From contig SICC01000008.1 of assembly GCA_009694835.1 (NCBI GenBank), positions 1 to 32,066 on the forward strand: a stretch of DNA of 32,066 bases, written 5' to 3'. The notes below the pieces were generated by a model that saw only the letters and a program-made list of their open reading frames with translations, was not told where the DNA came from and made no database searches. Below, piece by piece: positions 17,600 through 25,650 of the stretch. The first letter of the stretch is position 1. Each line of letters begins with the position of its first letter. The DNA comes from Patescibacteria group bacterium (GTDB lineage: Bacteria > Patescibacteriota > SICC01). Both the position numbers and the translations under genes were made by a program.

Positions 17600-18448
17600 C
17601 TATCGGTTTAACGACGTTCCTTCAGGAACCGCCAAAATATCGAAGTGTGATCGATCCTTACTGTTTTCTTCCGTCAGTCGCTCCGTTGGAGTTTCAGTGA
17701 AGCCATTCAAACGATACGGTATGTAGCCATTGTCGGTCAGCGACTTCAAGAGCTCATGTCGTTCTCCATCATCCAGCGCTGGGAGACATTCGGTGATAAC
17801 AACTGGGTGAAATTCTTTCAACAGCTTGGAAAGACTTCGAATAATTTCTTTGTCGTAGCCTTCAGCATCAATTTTGATGAATGTTAATGAAGAAAGCTGG
17901 TCAGCATAGTTCGTTCGCAGATAGCGTTCAAAGTCCTGGCCTTGAACTTCAAGCTTATATTTATGCTGAGCCTTGTGTTCACCAGCTTGGTCTTTAATTT
18001 TGGACAAGAAACCGCCATTGCAAAACGAGGCGTCCGAATACTCAAACGTAAACGATCCATCTGTGTCGGTAGCCGCAAAGTTGAGCGGAACAATATTCGT
18101 ACGGTCAGTATTGAGTCCAGCATTTTCTTCGAGCACTTTAAAGACGTACGGATTTGGTTCAAGCGCCAACACTGGACCCCCCCCTGCCGCTAGAGCCATC
18201 GGAACCGCCGTGTCACCAGTAAACGCACCAATATCGATCGCCATGTCTCCCGATTTCACCCACTGCTTAAAAAAATCGAGGTGGGATTGGTCAAAGTCAC
18301 CCGGAGCTTCGAGTGGATGTTGCCACTTAGCGAATTGGACCGGACCATCAGCCAATTCAATCGTCTGGACGACTGTACCGTATTCCTTGAACGTCCGGCG
18401 TTCACGTTCGCTTTTGATTCGGGCGACGACGTTGGGAATCTTAATCAC
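17600..18448 (-). CDS. FkbM family methyltransferase
   Basis: MAIDIGAFTGDTAVPMALAAGGGPVLALEPNPYVFKVLEENA SAM-binding region, LTFIKIDAEGYDKEIIRSL. Confidence 0.9.
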   Translation of the reverse strand: MIKIPNVVARIKSERERRTFKEYGTVVQTIELADGPVQFAKWQHPLEAPGDFDQSHLDFFKQWVKSGDMAIDIGAFTGDTAVPMALAAGGGPVLALEPNPYVFKVLEENAGLNTDRTNIVPLNFAATDTDGSFTFEYSDASFCNGGFLSKIKDQAGEHKAQHKYKLEVQGQDFERYLRTNYADQLSSLTFIKIDAEGYDKEIIRSLSKLLKEFHPVVITECLPALDDGERHELLKSLTDNGYIPYRLNGFTETPTERLTEENSKDRSHFDILAVPEGTSLNR

Positions 18449-18501
18449 CCCCCTATTATACGCACAGCCGAAGCGTCGCTTTCCTTGGTAGACTGGATAC
18501 T

Positions 18502-19290
18502 ATGAGCGTCTCAGCCGTGGTCATTGCTGGAAACGAGGAGCGAATGCTGCCGGGGTGTTTGGCGTCGCTGGCGTTTGCGGACGAAGTTATTGTACTGGTT
18601 GATGCAGCTTCTACTGACCGGACCGCGGCTATCGCTCGAAAAGCCGGGGCTCGGGTTTTCAAACGAACCTTTGACACTTTTGCTGGTCAAAAAAACTTTG
18701 GAATCAAGAAAGCTATAAGTGAGTGGATTTTAATCGTTGATGCTGATGAACGAGTGACTTCTGGTTTAGCTGTTCACATACACCGCGTCCTCAAAGGTAG
18801 CGATCGCGACGGATACCGATTGAAAATTATTAACGTGCTATTCGGAAAGCGACTACAGCACGGTGATTGGGACGAAAAACATATTCGCTTAATTCGAAAG
18901 AGATTTGCAACGTATCGCGGTGCAGTCCACGAACATTTCAACCTGAATGAAGAAAAGATTGGAAAACTGAAGGGTGAAATCTGGCACCTTAGTCACCGGA
19001 GCTTTGGTGAAACCCTCCGGAAGACCGTTCACTACAGCGATCTCTGGGCCGCTCAGATGGTCAAGGAAAAACATCCGGCTGTTAAATCTAAAACCCTATT
19101 GGCCGCTCCGGCCAAACACCTATGGCGCCGGCTCGTCCGACACGCAGGTTGGCGTGATGGAATAACGGGCGTCGTGGCCGCCGGATTCGACGCGTTCGGA
19201 GCGTTCTATGCGTTCGCCGCTCTCTGGAACCTACAGCGAAAGCCGTCTCTTGATGAGACCTATCGTAAGCTCGACCGCCAGAAGTGGTAG
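18502..19290 (+). CDS. Glycosyltransferase family 2 (WaaE/KdtX-like)
   Basis: SAVVIAGNEERMLPGCLASLAFADEVIVLVDAASTDRTAAIARKAGARVF, ILIVDADERVT, YRGAVHEHF. Confidence 0.92.
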   Translation: MSVSAVVIAGNEERMLPGCLASLAFADEVIVLVDAASTDRTAAIARKAGARVFKRTFDTFAGQKNFGIKKAISEWILIVDADERVTSGLAVHIHRVLKGSDRDGYRLKIINVLFGKRLQHGDWDEKHIRLIRKRFATYRGAVHEHFNLNEEKIGKLKGEIWHLSHRSFGETLRKTVHYSDLWAAQMVKEKHPAVKSKTLLAAPAKHLWRRLVRHAGWRDGITGVVAAGFDAFGAFYAFAALWNLQRKPSLDETYRKLDRQKW

Positions 19291-20112
19291 CTAAGCGCGC
19301 CTGGCGTCGATGATTGAGAACGCGAAGCCTGGGGCTTGATCGCTTTTTCCCTGATCAACGATTTCAACTGCGAAACCATGCTTCTCAAGTAAAGCCACCG
19401 TCTTAGCCAAACTTAGGTTATGCGGCAATTCATGATGCTCCAGGAAAATTCGGTTGATTGATTCGAGTTTCTCGCCAGCCGCTTCGAGCACTTCACCTTC
19501 AGCACCTTCAATATCCATCTTCAAGAGATCGATTGGCTCCGTAAGAAATTGGTTGAGCGAGTCGGCCGGAACTTTCTCCTCGGTAATGTCATCTTTCTTA
19601 TGACCAAGTTTTCCGAGCACGTCGTATTGCGATGATGACGCGGCCAAGACGCCGCCATCGACTAAAGAACTCGTCTGGAATGTCACTGTCCCTTTCTTCT
19701 TGGCCAGTGCAAGATGAACGGCTTTCACGTCGGATAGCTGCTCAACATTCTTTTTGAGTAGTAAGAAAGTCGCTTGCGACGACTCAATGCACGTAATCCG
19801 CGCTTTTGGATAACGCAGTTTGAAATACAACGCCGCCAACCCGATGTTGGCACCGGCATCGATAATCCGCGGCGACTTGGTCGGCGCGTCGTACTCGTAG
19901 TGTTCCTCGATGAAAATCTCGTTGAAAATAAACAGCAGCAAGCCAGCACTATCGTAGGTGATGCGTTTGCCAAACATCGGCGCAGTCTTTTTGCCGGGCG
20001 AAAACTTCAGGTGAAAAATAATTCGAATGTACGTCCAGGCCACCCGAAAACGACCGAGTAGCGGCTTCTCTCGGAAAATTTTCTTCAGTGTTTTGATAGC
20101 GCCTTTCTTCAT
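19291..20112 (-). CDS. FkbM family methyltransferase
   Basis: RIIDAGANIGLAALYFKLRYPKARITCIESSQATFLLLKKNV, IDLLKMDIEGAEGEVLEAA. Confidence 0.9.
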   Translation of the reverse strand: MKKGAIKTLKKIFREKPLLGRFRVAWTYIRIIFHLKFSPGKKTAPMFGKRITYDSAGLLLFIFNEIFIEEHYEYDAPTKSPRIIDAGANIGLAALYFKLRYPKARITCIESSQATFLLLKKNVEQLSDVKAVHLALAKKKGTVTFQTSSLVDGGVLAASSSQYDVLGKLGHKKDDITEEKVPADSLNQFLTEPIDLLKMDIEGAEGEVLEAAGEKLESINRIFLEHHELPHNLSLAKTVALLEKHGFAVEIVDQGKSDQAPGFAFSIIDARRA

Positions 20113-20127
20113 GACAACTCAACCATC

Positions 20128-21123
20128 TTACTTGCGGCGCAATCGCCCAGCTACTTTAGACGGCGTCAGCAATTGGTTCGAGATGATTTCTTCCATATAA
20201 CTGTCCGGCACAGTTTTCTTTCGTTGAACCTTCCAGCGCTTCACCAAGGTGATCGGCGTCCGCAGAAACGCGCTACCCCAGGCCTTCAGTAAGGTGCCGA
20301 GCCATTTGTCCCGCGCCGCACCGACGAACGTCTTGGCCGAAAATAACCAAACTTTCGGCGTCTTGGTAAACAGCATCTTCAACGGATAGTCCTTAAGTAT
20401 GACCAGACAACGGTTGCGGTGGATATAGTAGCGCGCAAATAAGTTCGGGTTTCGTTTTCCGGTAGCGCTGACCATGTGGTAGGCCACGGCCGACGGCTCA
20501 TAGCGCGACTTAAAGCCGGCCAACTGAGCTCGGAAGTCGAGGTCGGTGTCCTCGACGTAGGTGAAGAAGGAGCGGTCGAACAGGCCAATGGTGTCAAACA
20601 TCTTTTTACGATACATAATGGCCGAGGCATTCACTGCGAATAACCATTCGGCTTTGTCGTATTGACCAGTATCCTTTTCAAACACCCCGCGCTTGGTGAA
20701 CTCGGCATACCAGCTGGCATACACACCGGTCCCGTCAAACACATTTCGTTTGTAATAGTTCACCAGCTTTCCAGCTGCCGACCCAGCTTCCGGATACTTC
20801 TTGAGGGTTTTGACCATAATCGCCATCCAATCTGGCTTGAGCTCTAAATCATTATTCAGTAGCGCAATGAACTGCCCGCGAGCAACTTCGATGCCACGAT
20901 TAGACGCCCCTGAGAAGCCTTCATTTTTTCCTAGTTCCTCAACGTGTACATCCGGCCAGGACTTTTTCAGGTACTCGACCGAGTCGTCAGTCGACCCATT
21001 ATCCACGACAATAGTTTCGAAATCCTTGAATGTTTGTTTCTGCAATGACTTCAAAACCACTGGTAAAAATTTCCGCCCGTTCCAGTTAGGAATAACCACG
21101 CTGACTGCCGGCTTCCGCGCCAT
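20128..21123 (-). CDS. Glycosyltransferase family 2 (rhamnosyltransferase-like)
   Basis: VSVVIPNWNGRKFLPVVLKSLQKQTFKDFETIVVDNGSTDDSVEYL, FIALLNNDLELKPDWMA, YVEDTDLDFRAQLAGF. Confidence 0.94.
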   Translation of the reverse strand: MARKPAVSVVIPNWNGRKFLPVVLKSLQKQTFKDFETIVVDNGSTDDSVEYLKKSWPDVHVEELGKNEGFSGASNRGIEVARGQFIALLNNDLELKPDWMAIMVKTLKKYPEAGSAAGKLVNYYKRNVFDGTGVYASWYAEFTKRGVFEKDTGQYDKAEWLFAVNASAIMYRKKMFDTIGLFDRSFFTYVEDTDLDFRAQLAGFKSRYEPSAVAYHMVSATGKRNPNLFARYYIHRNRCLVILKDYPLKMLFTKTPKVWLFSAKTFVGAARDKWLGTLLKAWGSAFLRTPITLVKRWKVQRKKTVPDSYMEEIISNQLLTPSKVAGRLRRK

Positions 21124-21125
21124 GA

Positions 21126-22544
21126 CTACGTGCTCTTTCGGAGTTTAGCCACTACAGACATATCGATACCCTTCACGAGATACAACGCGCCAGCGTAAAG
21201 CAGGGCTCCGGCTGGTACTAAGAAAAAGACGGTCCAGTCACGTAAGGCCCAAAGGAATACACCCATAACCGCGGCTGCCAGCAGAATTCGCGGCACTCGG
21301 CTGAAGCTCGGATAGTATCCAAAGAGGTGTCGGGCAAAAATAGAAATGGCAATTACGATGAGTCCCTCGGACAAGCTCGTGATGACAGCCGAGGCCATCG
21401 CTCCGTATATCGGAATGAATATCACGTTCAGAACCACGTTGAATGCCAAGGCGCCCAGATTCAACCATAGCAATACGGAAATTTTTTCTTTAGCGATTAG
21501 TCCGTAACTAAATAGGCCAGTAATAAAGGCAAAGGTAATCGCAAAGATTAGTACTTGGAATAATCCGGCCGACTCCGCGAACTGCGCACCACCGGCCAGT
21601 CGGATGATAGCCGGTGCTAGGATCACGCCGCCAACCGTCAACGGTATTCCGGCCGCCACCAACACGTCGAACGAGGTTTGAAACGTACTTTTCAATCGAG
21701 CATCGCTGTTGGCGACATACCTTGAGATCAACGGGAAGACAGAGTTCTGGAAAAAACCGGCAAAGCTAAGAATAATCTCGAGTAGTTTGGCCGCCAACGC
21801 GTACATACCAACTTCGCTGTATGGGCGGAATAAGGAGAGCAAGAAAATGTCGGCCCGGAAGTAAATCTGGTTGATAGCCACGGCCAGACCAAGCGGCAGA
21901 GCCGTCAGCAATAATGTCTTATGAACTTTATAATCCCGCAAGAACCGAATCCGGACCATTTTGCGAGCGAAGTAGTACGTTACCAAGAGAGATGCAAAGG
22001 CTCCGATGGCCGCCGTCCAAACAATCGCGTAAAAGCCTAGATTGAGCCAGGCCACCGTCACGACGGCCAGGAACGCCACTATTCGACCGACGGTGTCCGA
22101 GATGACTGCGTAGTCCATCCGCAGGCGGGCCTGAAACACCGTCACCATCGAGGAATTGACCAAACCGAATAGTACCGAGACGCCGACAATCAGAATCGCG
22201 TACCGAACGTCCGGCGTATAGGGCAAGAAGAGACTGATGATTCCGGCAAGGAGGATGACGACTACGGCTAGGGCTAATCGTAAGGTCATCACGTTGCCAA
22301 GAATTTCCTCAGTCTTTTTCGGTTCCTTGCTAATTTCTCTGACGACAATCGTAAACAGCCCAACGTCAGCGAAGATACTAAACAACGAGAGATAGGAGAT
22401 CGCTAGGTTGAATTTTCCGTAGTCGGTAGCACCTAAGTAGCGAGTCAGGATGATAACCGAAATGGCGGCGACCAAGGTCACGGCGATTTTGCCGATAACT
22501 TGGACGCCGGTGTTCAGGGCAATTTTTCTAGTAGCAGTACTCAT
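21126..22544 (-). CDS. Polysaccharide flippase (Wzx/MOP superfamily)
   Basis: Polytopic membrane protein; VIILTRYLGATDYGKFNLAISYLSLFSIFADVGLFTIVVREISK N-terminus typical of polysaccharide biosynthesis flippases. Confidence 0.92.
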   Translation of the reverse strand: MSTATRKIALNTGVQVIGKIAVTLVAAISVIILTRYLGATDYGKFNLAISYLSLFSIFADVGLFTIVVREISKEPKKTEEILGNVMTLRLALAVVVILLAGIISLFLPYTPDVRYAILIVGVSVLFGLVNSSMVTVFQARLRMDYAVISDTVGRIVAFLAVVTVAWLNLGFYAIVWTAAIGAFASLLVTYYFARKMVRIRFLRDYKVHKTLLLTALPLGLAVAINQIYFRADIFLLSLFRPYSEVGMYALAAKLLEIILSFAGFFQNSVFPLISRYVANSDARLKSTFQTSFDVLVAAGIPLTVGGVILAPAIIRLAGGAQFAESAGLFQVLIFAITFAFITGLFSYGLIAKEKISVLLWLNLGALAFNVVLNVIFIPIYGAMASAVITSLSEGLIVIAISIFARHLFGYYPSFSRVPRILLAAAVMGVFLWALRDWTVFFLVPAGALLYAGALYLVKGIDMSVVAKLRKST

Positions 22545-23374
22545 GGGCGGTCTTTGAAGAAATGTGTGAGGCTTTCCTTCCAGTCTGGCAGCTCAACACC
22601 CGCTTTGGCCAGCTGACCGCTGTCTAGTTTCGAATATCGCGGTCTGGTAGCAGGCGCATTCCACTCTGCGGCAGTCGTCGGGTTAATAATCGTCTTCGCT
22701 CCAGACTGTCGAGCGATCTCCTGAGCATATTCAAACCAGCTCGTCTCTCCTCCAGCACTGAAGTGGTGCGTACCGAAATCAGGTCGAGTCTTTAGAAGCG
22801 TTTGGAGTCCGCGAGCAAAGTCCCGAGCATAGGTCGGACTACTGACTTCATCGGACACTACCGCGAGTTCCTTCTTATCTGCAAAAAGTTTAAGCATGGT
22901 CGTCGCGAAGCTCTTGCCAGTTTGGGAGTAGAGCCATGAGGTGCGAATGACATACGTCTGATCGTGTTTCAGAGCTTCAACTTCGCCGGCGAGCTTGGTT
23001 TCCCCATACACCGACAGCGGGCCAGTTTGGTCTGTCTCGACATACGGCGATTTCTTTTCGCCATCGAACACATAGTCCGTACTCGGATACATCAATATGG
23101 CTGATACTTCGGCAGCGGCTAGTGTGACGTTGGCGGTGCCGTTACGATTCACTGCTATAGCGTCTTCTGGGTTCGATTCCGCTGCATCTACGTTCGTATA
23201 CGCTGCAGCATGGATGATGACATCTGGCTTACTTTTCTTGGCGGCTTCGATTACAGCATCTTTGTCGGTCACATCGAGTTGAGAACGGTCTAGTAATATC
23301 AATTCGTCGTCAGTGAAAACTGTTGGGACCTCACCACCCAAGCCACCATCGGCGCCTGTAACTACTATTTTCAC
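22541..23374 (-). CDS. rmlD: dTDP-4-dehydrorhamnose reductase
   Basis: VKIVVTGADGGLGGE, DVIIHAAAYTNVDAAESNPEDAIAVNRNGTANVTLAAAEV, YPSTDYVFDGEKKSPYVETDQTGPLSVYGETKLAGE. Start trimmed to GTG 23374 overlapping rmlB stop. Confidence 0.96.
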   Translation of the reverse strand: MKIVVTGADGGLGGEVPTVFTDDELILLDRSQLDVTDKDAVIEAAKKSKPDVIIHAAAYTNVDAAESNPEDAIAVNRNGTANVTLAAAEVSAILMYPSTDYVFDGEKKSPYVETDQTGPLSVYGETKLAGEVEALKHDQTYVIRTSWLYSQTGKSFATTMLKLFADKKELAVVSDEVSSPTYARDFARGLQTLLKTRPDFGTHHFSAGGETSWFEYAQEIARQSGAKTIINPTTAAEWNAPATRPRYSKLDSGQLAKAGVELPDWKESLTHFFKDRP

Positions 23375-24375
23375 TAAGCGACCTTGGTTTCCATCCGTTG
23401 CTTCGCGCTGGCAACCCACTCCGGATGATCCCGATACCATTCGACGGTCTCCTCCAAGGCTTTTTCAAACTTCTGGGCGGGTTGCCAACCAAGGTCTTTC
23501 TTAATCTTAGAAGCGTCGATCGCATACCGACGGTCGTGTCCTGGGCGGTCTTCGACGAACGAGATGAGCGATTCGGGTTTTTCGAGATGTTTGAGGATCA
23601 GCTTGGCGACATCGACATTTTTCCGTTCTTCGTTCCCACCAACGTTATAGACGTCGCCTGGCGTTCCCTTTCGCAGCACCGCGTCGATCGCATTGCAGTG
23701 ATCTTCGACGTACAGCCAATCGCGGACCTGTTTCCCGTCCCCATACAGCGGCAACGACTCGTCGGCCAAAGCTTTGCCAATCAGCACCGGAATCAAATTG
23801 TCCATCCGCGGATATGACCCGTAGTTATTGGAACAGCGGGTAGTCGTGACGTGCATACCAAAGGTCTCGACGTATGAACGACAGAGTAGATCACCGCCGG
23901 CCTTGCTGGCTGAATACGGGCTATTTGGAAGGAGTGGGGACGCTTCGGTAAATTTTCCTTTCTGACCAAGCGTTCCGTACACTTCGTCGGTCGAAACGTA
24001 GTGGAATCGATCGACGCCGGCCGCCCGAGCTTCATCCAACAAAATTTGGGTACCGAGGACGTTGGTGGTGGCAAAAACCTCCGGACCGGTGATCGATTTG
24101 TCGACTTGGGCTTCGGCGGCAAAATGAACGACCGCATCACACTCAGCCATGGCCTTCCAGACGGTTTCGTGATCCCGGATGTCACCCTCGATGAACGTAT
24201 AGCGTGGATTGTCAGCCACTTCGGCCACGTTCTCGGGATTACCCGAGTAGGTCAACAAGTCCAGATTCACTACTTCGAACGCTTGATCGCGACTGATCAG
24301 CATCCGCACATAACGACTACCGATGAATCCACACCCGCCAGTAACCAGGATTTTCTTTGGGGCGAACTCAGCCAC
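23374..24375 (-). CDS. rmlB: dTDP-glucose 4,6-dehydratase
   Basis: KKILVTGGCGFIGSRYVRMLIS, VHFAAEAQVDKSITGPEVFATTNVLGTQILLDEAR, YVSTDEVYGTL, YSASKAGGDLLCRSY. Start trimmed to GTG 24375. Confidence 0.97.
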   Translation of the reverse strand: MAEFAPKKILVTGGCGFIGSRYVRMLISRDQAFEVVNLDLLTYSGNPENVAEVADNPRYTFIEGDIRDHETVWKAMAECDAVVHFAAEAQVDKSITGPEVFATTNVLGTQILLDEARAAGVDRFHYVSTDEVYGTLGQKGKFTEASPLLPNSPYSASKAGGDLLCRSYVETFGMHVTTTRCSNNYGSYPRMDNLIPVLIGKALADESLPLYGDGKQVRDWLYVEDHCNAIDAVLRKGTPGDVYNVGGNEERKNVDVAKLILKHLEKPESLISFVEDRPGHDRRYAIDASKIKKDLGWQPAQKFEKALEETVEWYRDHPEWVASAKQRMETKVA

Positions 24376-24901
24376 CGAACGCCTCTTCGAAGGTCGGGTT
24401 GGCTTGATCTTTTTCCGAGACGATTCGTTTACCTTTTGGAATCGGCCACGTAATCCCGAGCTTGGAATCATCATAGCGGACGGCATCATACTCCCCGTCC
24501 GCACTCCAGTATTCCGGTACGAGGTACGTATAGATCACGTGTCCTGAAGTCACAGCATACGAATTACCCAAGCCTTTTGGCAAAAAGAGGGCGTTGTCTT
24601 GATTCAATTCGAATGTCTCGACCTGACCGAACGTCTCACTACTTTTGCGAAAATCGACAATAGCCGCGAACACTTCACCGGCCACGACATGGATATATTT
24701 ATCCCACGGCTCGGCGTGAATCCCGCGGATGACACCGTACTTCGACTCCGCCACGTTCATCTGAACCGGGTTCGGGGTTTCTAACCCAAGTCCTTTGAGT
24801 TTGGCCTGCTGATACGCTTCGCGAAAACTACCACGGTCATCTTTATAAGTATCGAGCTCGACCAACGTCAGCCCGGCAATCTTCGAATCGACCAGCTTCA
24901 C
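24368..24901 (-). CDS. rmlC: dTDP-4-dehydrorhamnose 3,5-epimerase
   Basis: DDRGSFREAYQ, QMNVAESKYGVIRGIHAEPWDKYIHVVAGEVFAAIVDFRKSSETFG, FLPKGLGNSYAVTS. Confidence 0.94.
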   Translation of the reverse strand: MKLVDSKIAGLTLVELDTYKDDRGSFREAYQQAKLKGLGLETPNPVQMNVAESKYGVIRGIHAEPWDKYIHVVAGEVFAAIVDFRKSSETFGQVETFELNQDNALFLPKGLGNSYAVTSGHVIYTYLVPEYWSADGEYDAVRYDDSKLGITWPIPKGKRIVSEKDQANPTFEEAFGG

Positions 24902-25632
24902 TCGAGTTTTCCTTTCCGAACCAGCTCGGCCACCTTGTTGTTGGCAGCCAACAGTTCATCGTGCGAGGTTCCAGCATCGATCCAGTAGCCATCCATGACT
25001 TCGCACTGCATGGTGCCCTCCTCAACGTAAAAATTATTGAGGTCGGTAACTTCCAGCTCACCACGTTTTGACGGTTTCAACTTATCGATCAACTCGAAGA
25101 CTCGATCGTCATACATGTAGATACCAGTCTGAGCTAGGTTGGACTTCGGCTGCTTCGGTTTTTCGATAATCGACCGTACCTTACCGCCGGCCATTTCAAT
25201 CACCCCGTACTGGCGAGCGTCCTCGACTTCCTTAGCGAACACGAACGCACCTTCTTTCCGTTTTTCGAACTTTTTTACGGTCCCAGAAAGGTCGTGGGTA
25301 AAGATATTGTCGCCAAGCAATACCAGCAGCTTGTCGCCGTGAGTGAACGGTTCGGCCAACTTGATGGCCTGGGAAATTCCGCCGGCTTCTTCCTGAATCT
25401 CGAACGAGAAGCGGACCCCAAAATCTTTTCCGCTTTGCAGCAGATTGATAAAATCGCCCGCATGTTCGGGGTTGGTGGTGATTAATACTTCCTTCACTCC
25501 GGCTCGAGCCATGGCCTCGATCGGATAGTAAATCAACGGCTTATTGTAGACCGGCAGGAGGTGCTTGTTCGTCACGTAGGTCAGCGGACGGAGTCGCGTG
25601 GCCTTGCCACCGGCGAGAATGACGCCTTTCAC
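24898..25632 (-). CDS. rmlA: Glucose-1-phosphate thymidylyltransferase
   Basis: KGVILAGGKATRLRPLTYVTNKHLLPVYNKPLIYYPIEAMARAGVKEVLITT, LVLLGDNIF; short form. Confidence 0.95.
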   Translation of the reverse strand: MKGVILAGGKATRLRPLTYVTNKHLLPVYNKPLIYYPIEAMARAGVKEVLITTNPEHAGDFINLLQSGKDFGVRFSFEIQEEAGGISQAIKLAEPFTHGDKLLVLLGDNIFTHDLSGTVKKFEKRKEGAFVFAKEVEDARQYGVIEMAGGKVRSIIEKPKQPKSNLAQTGIYMYDDRVFELIDKLKPSKRGELEVTDLNNFYVEEGTMQCEVMDGYWIDAGTSHDELLAANNKVAELVRKGKLE

Positions 25633-25650
25633 GCGTTTTATGGTAGCACG

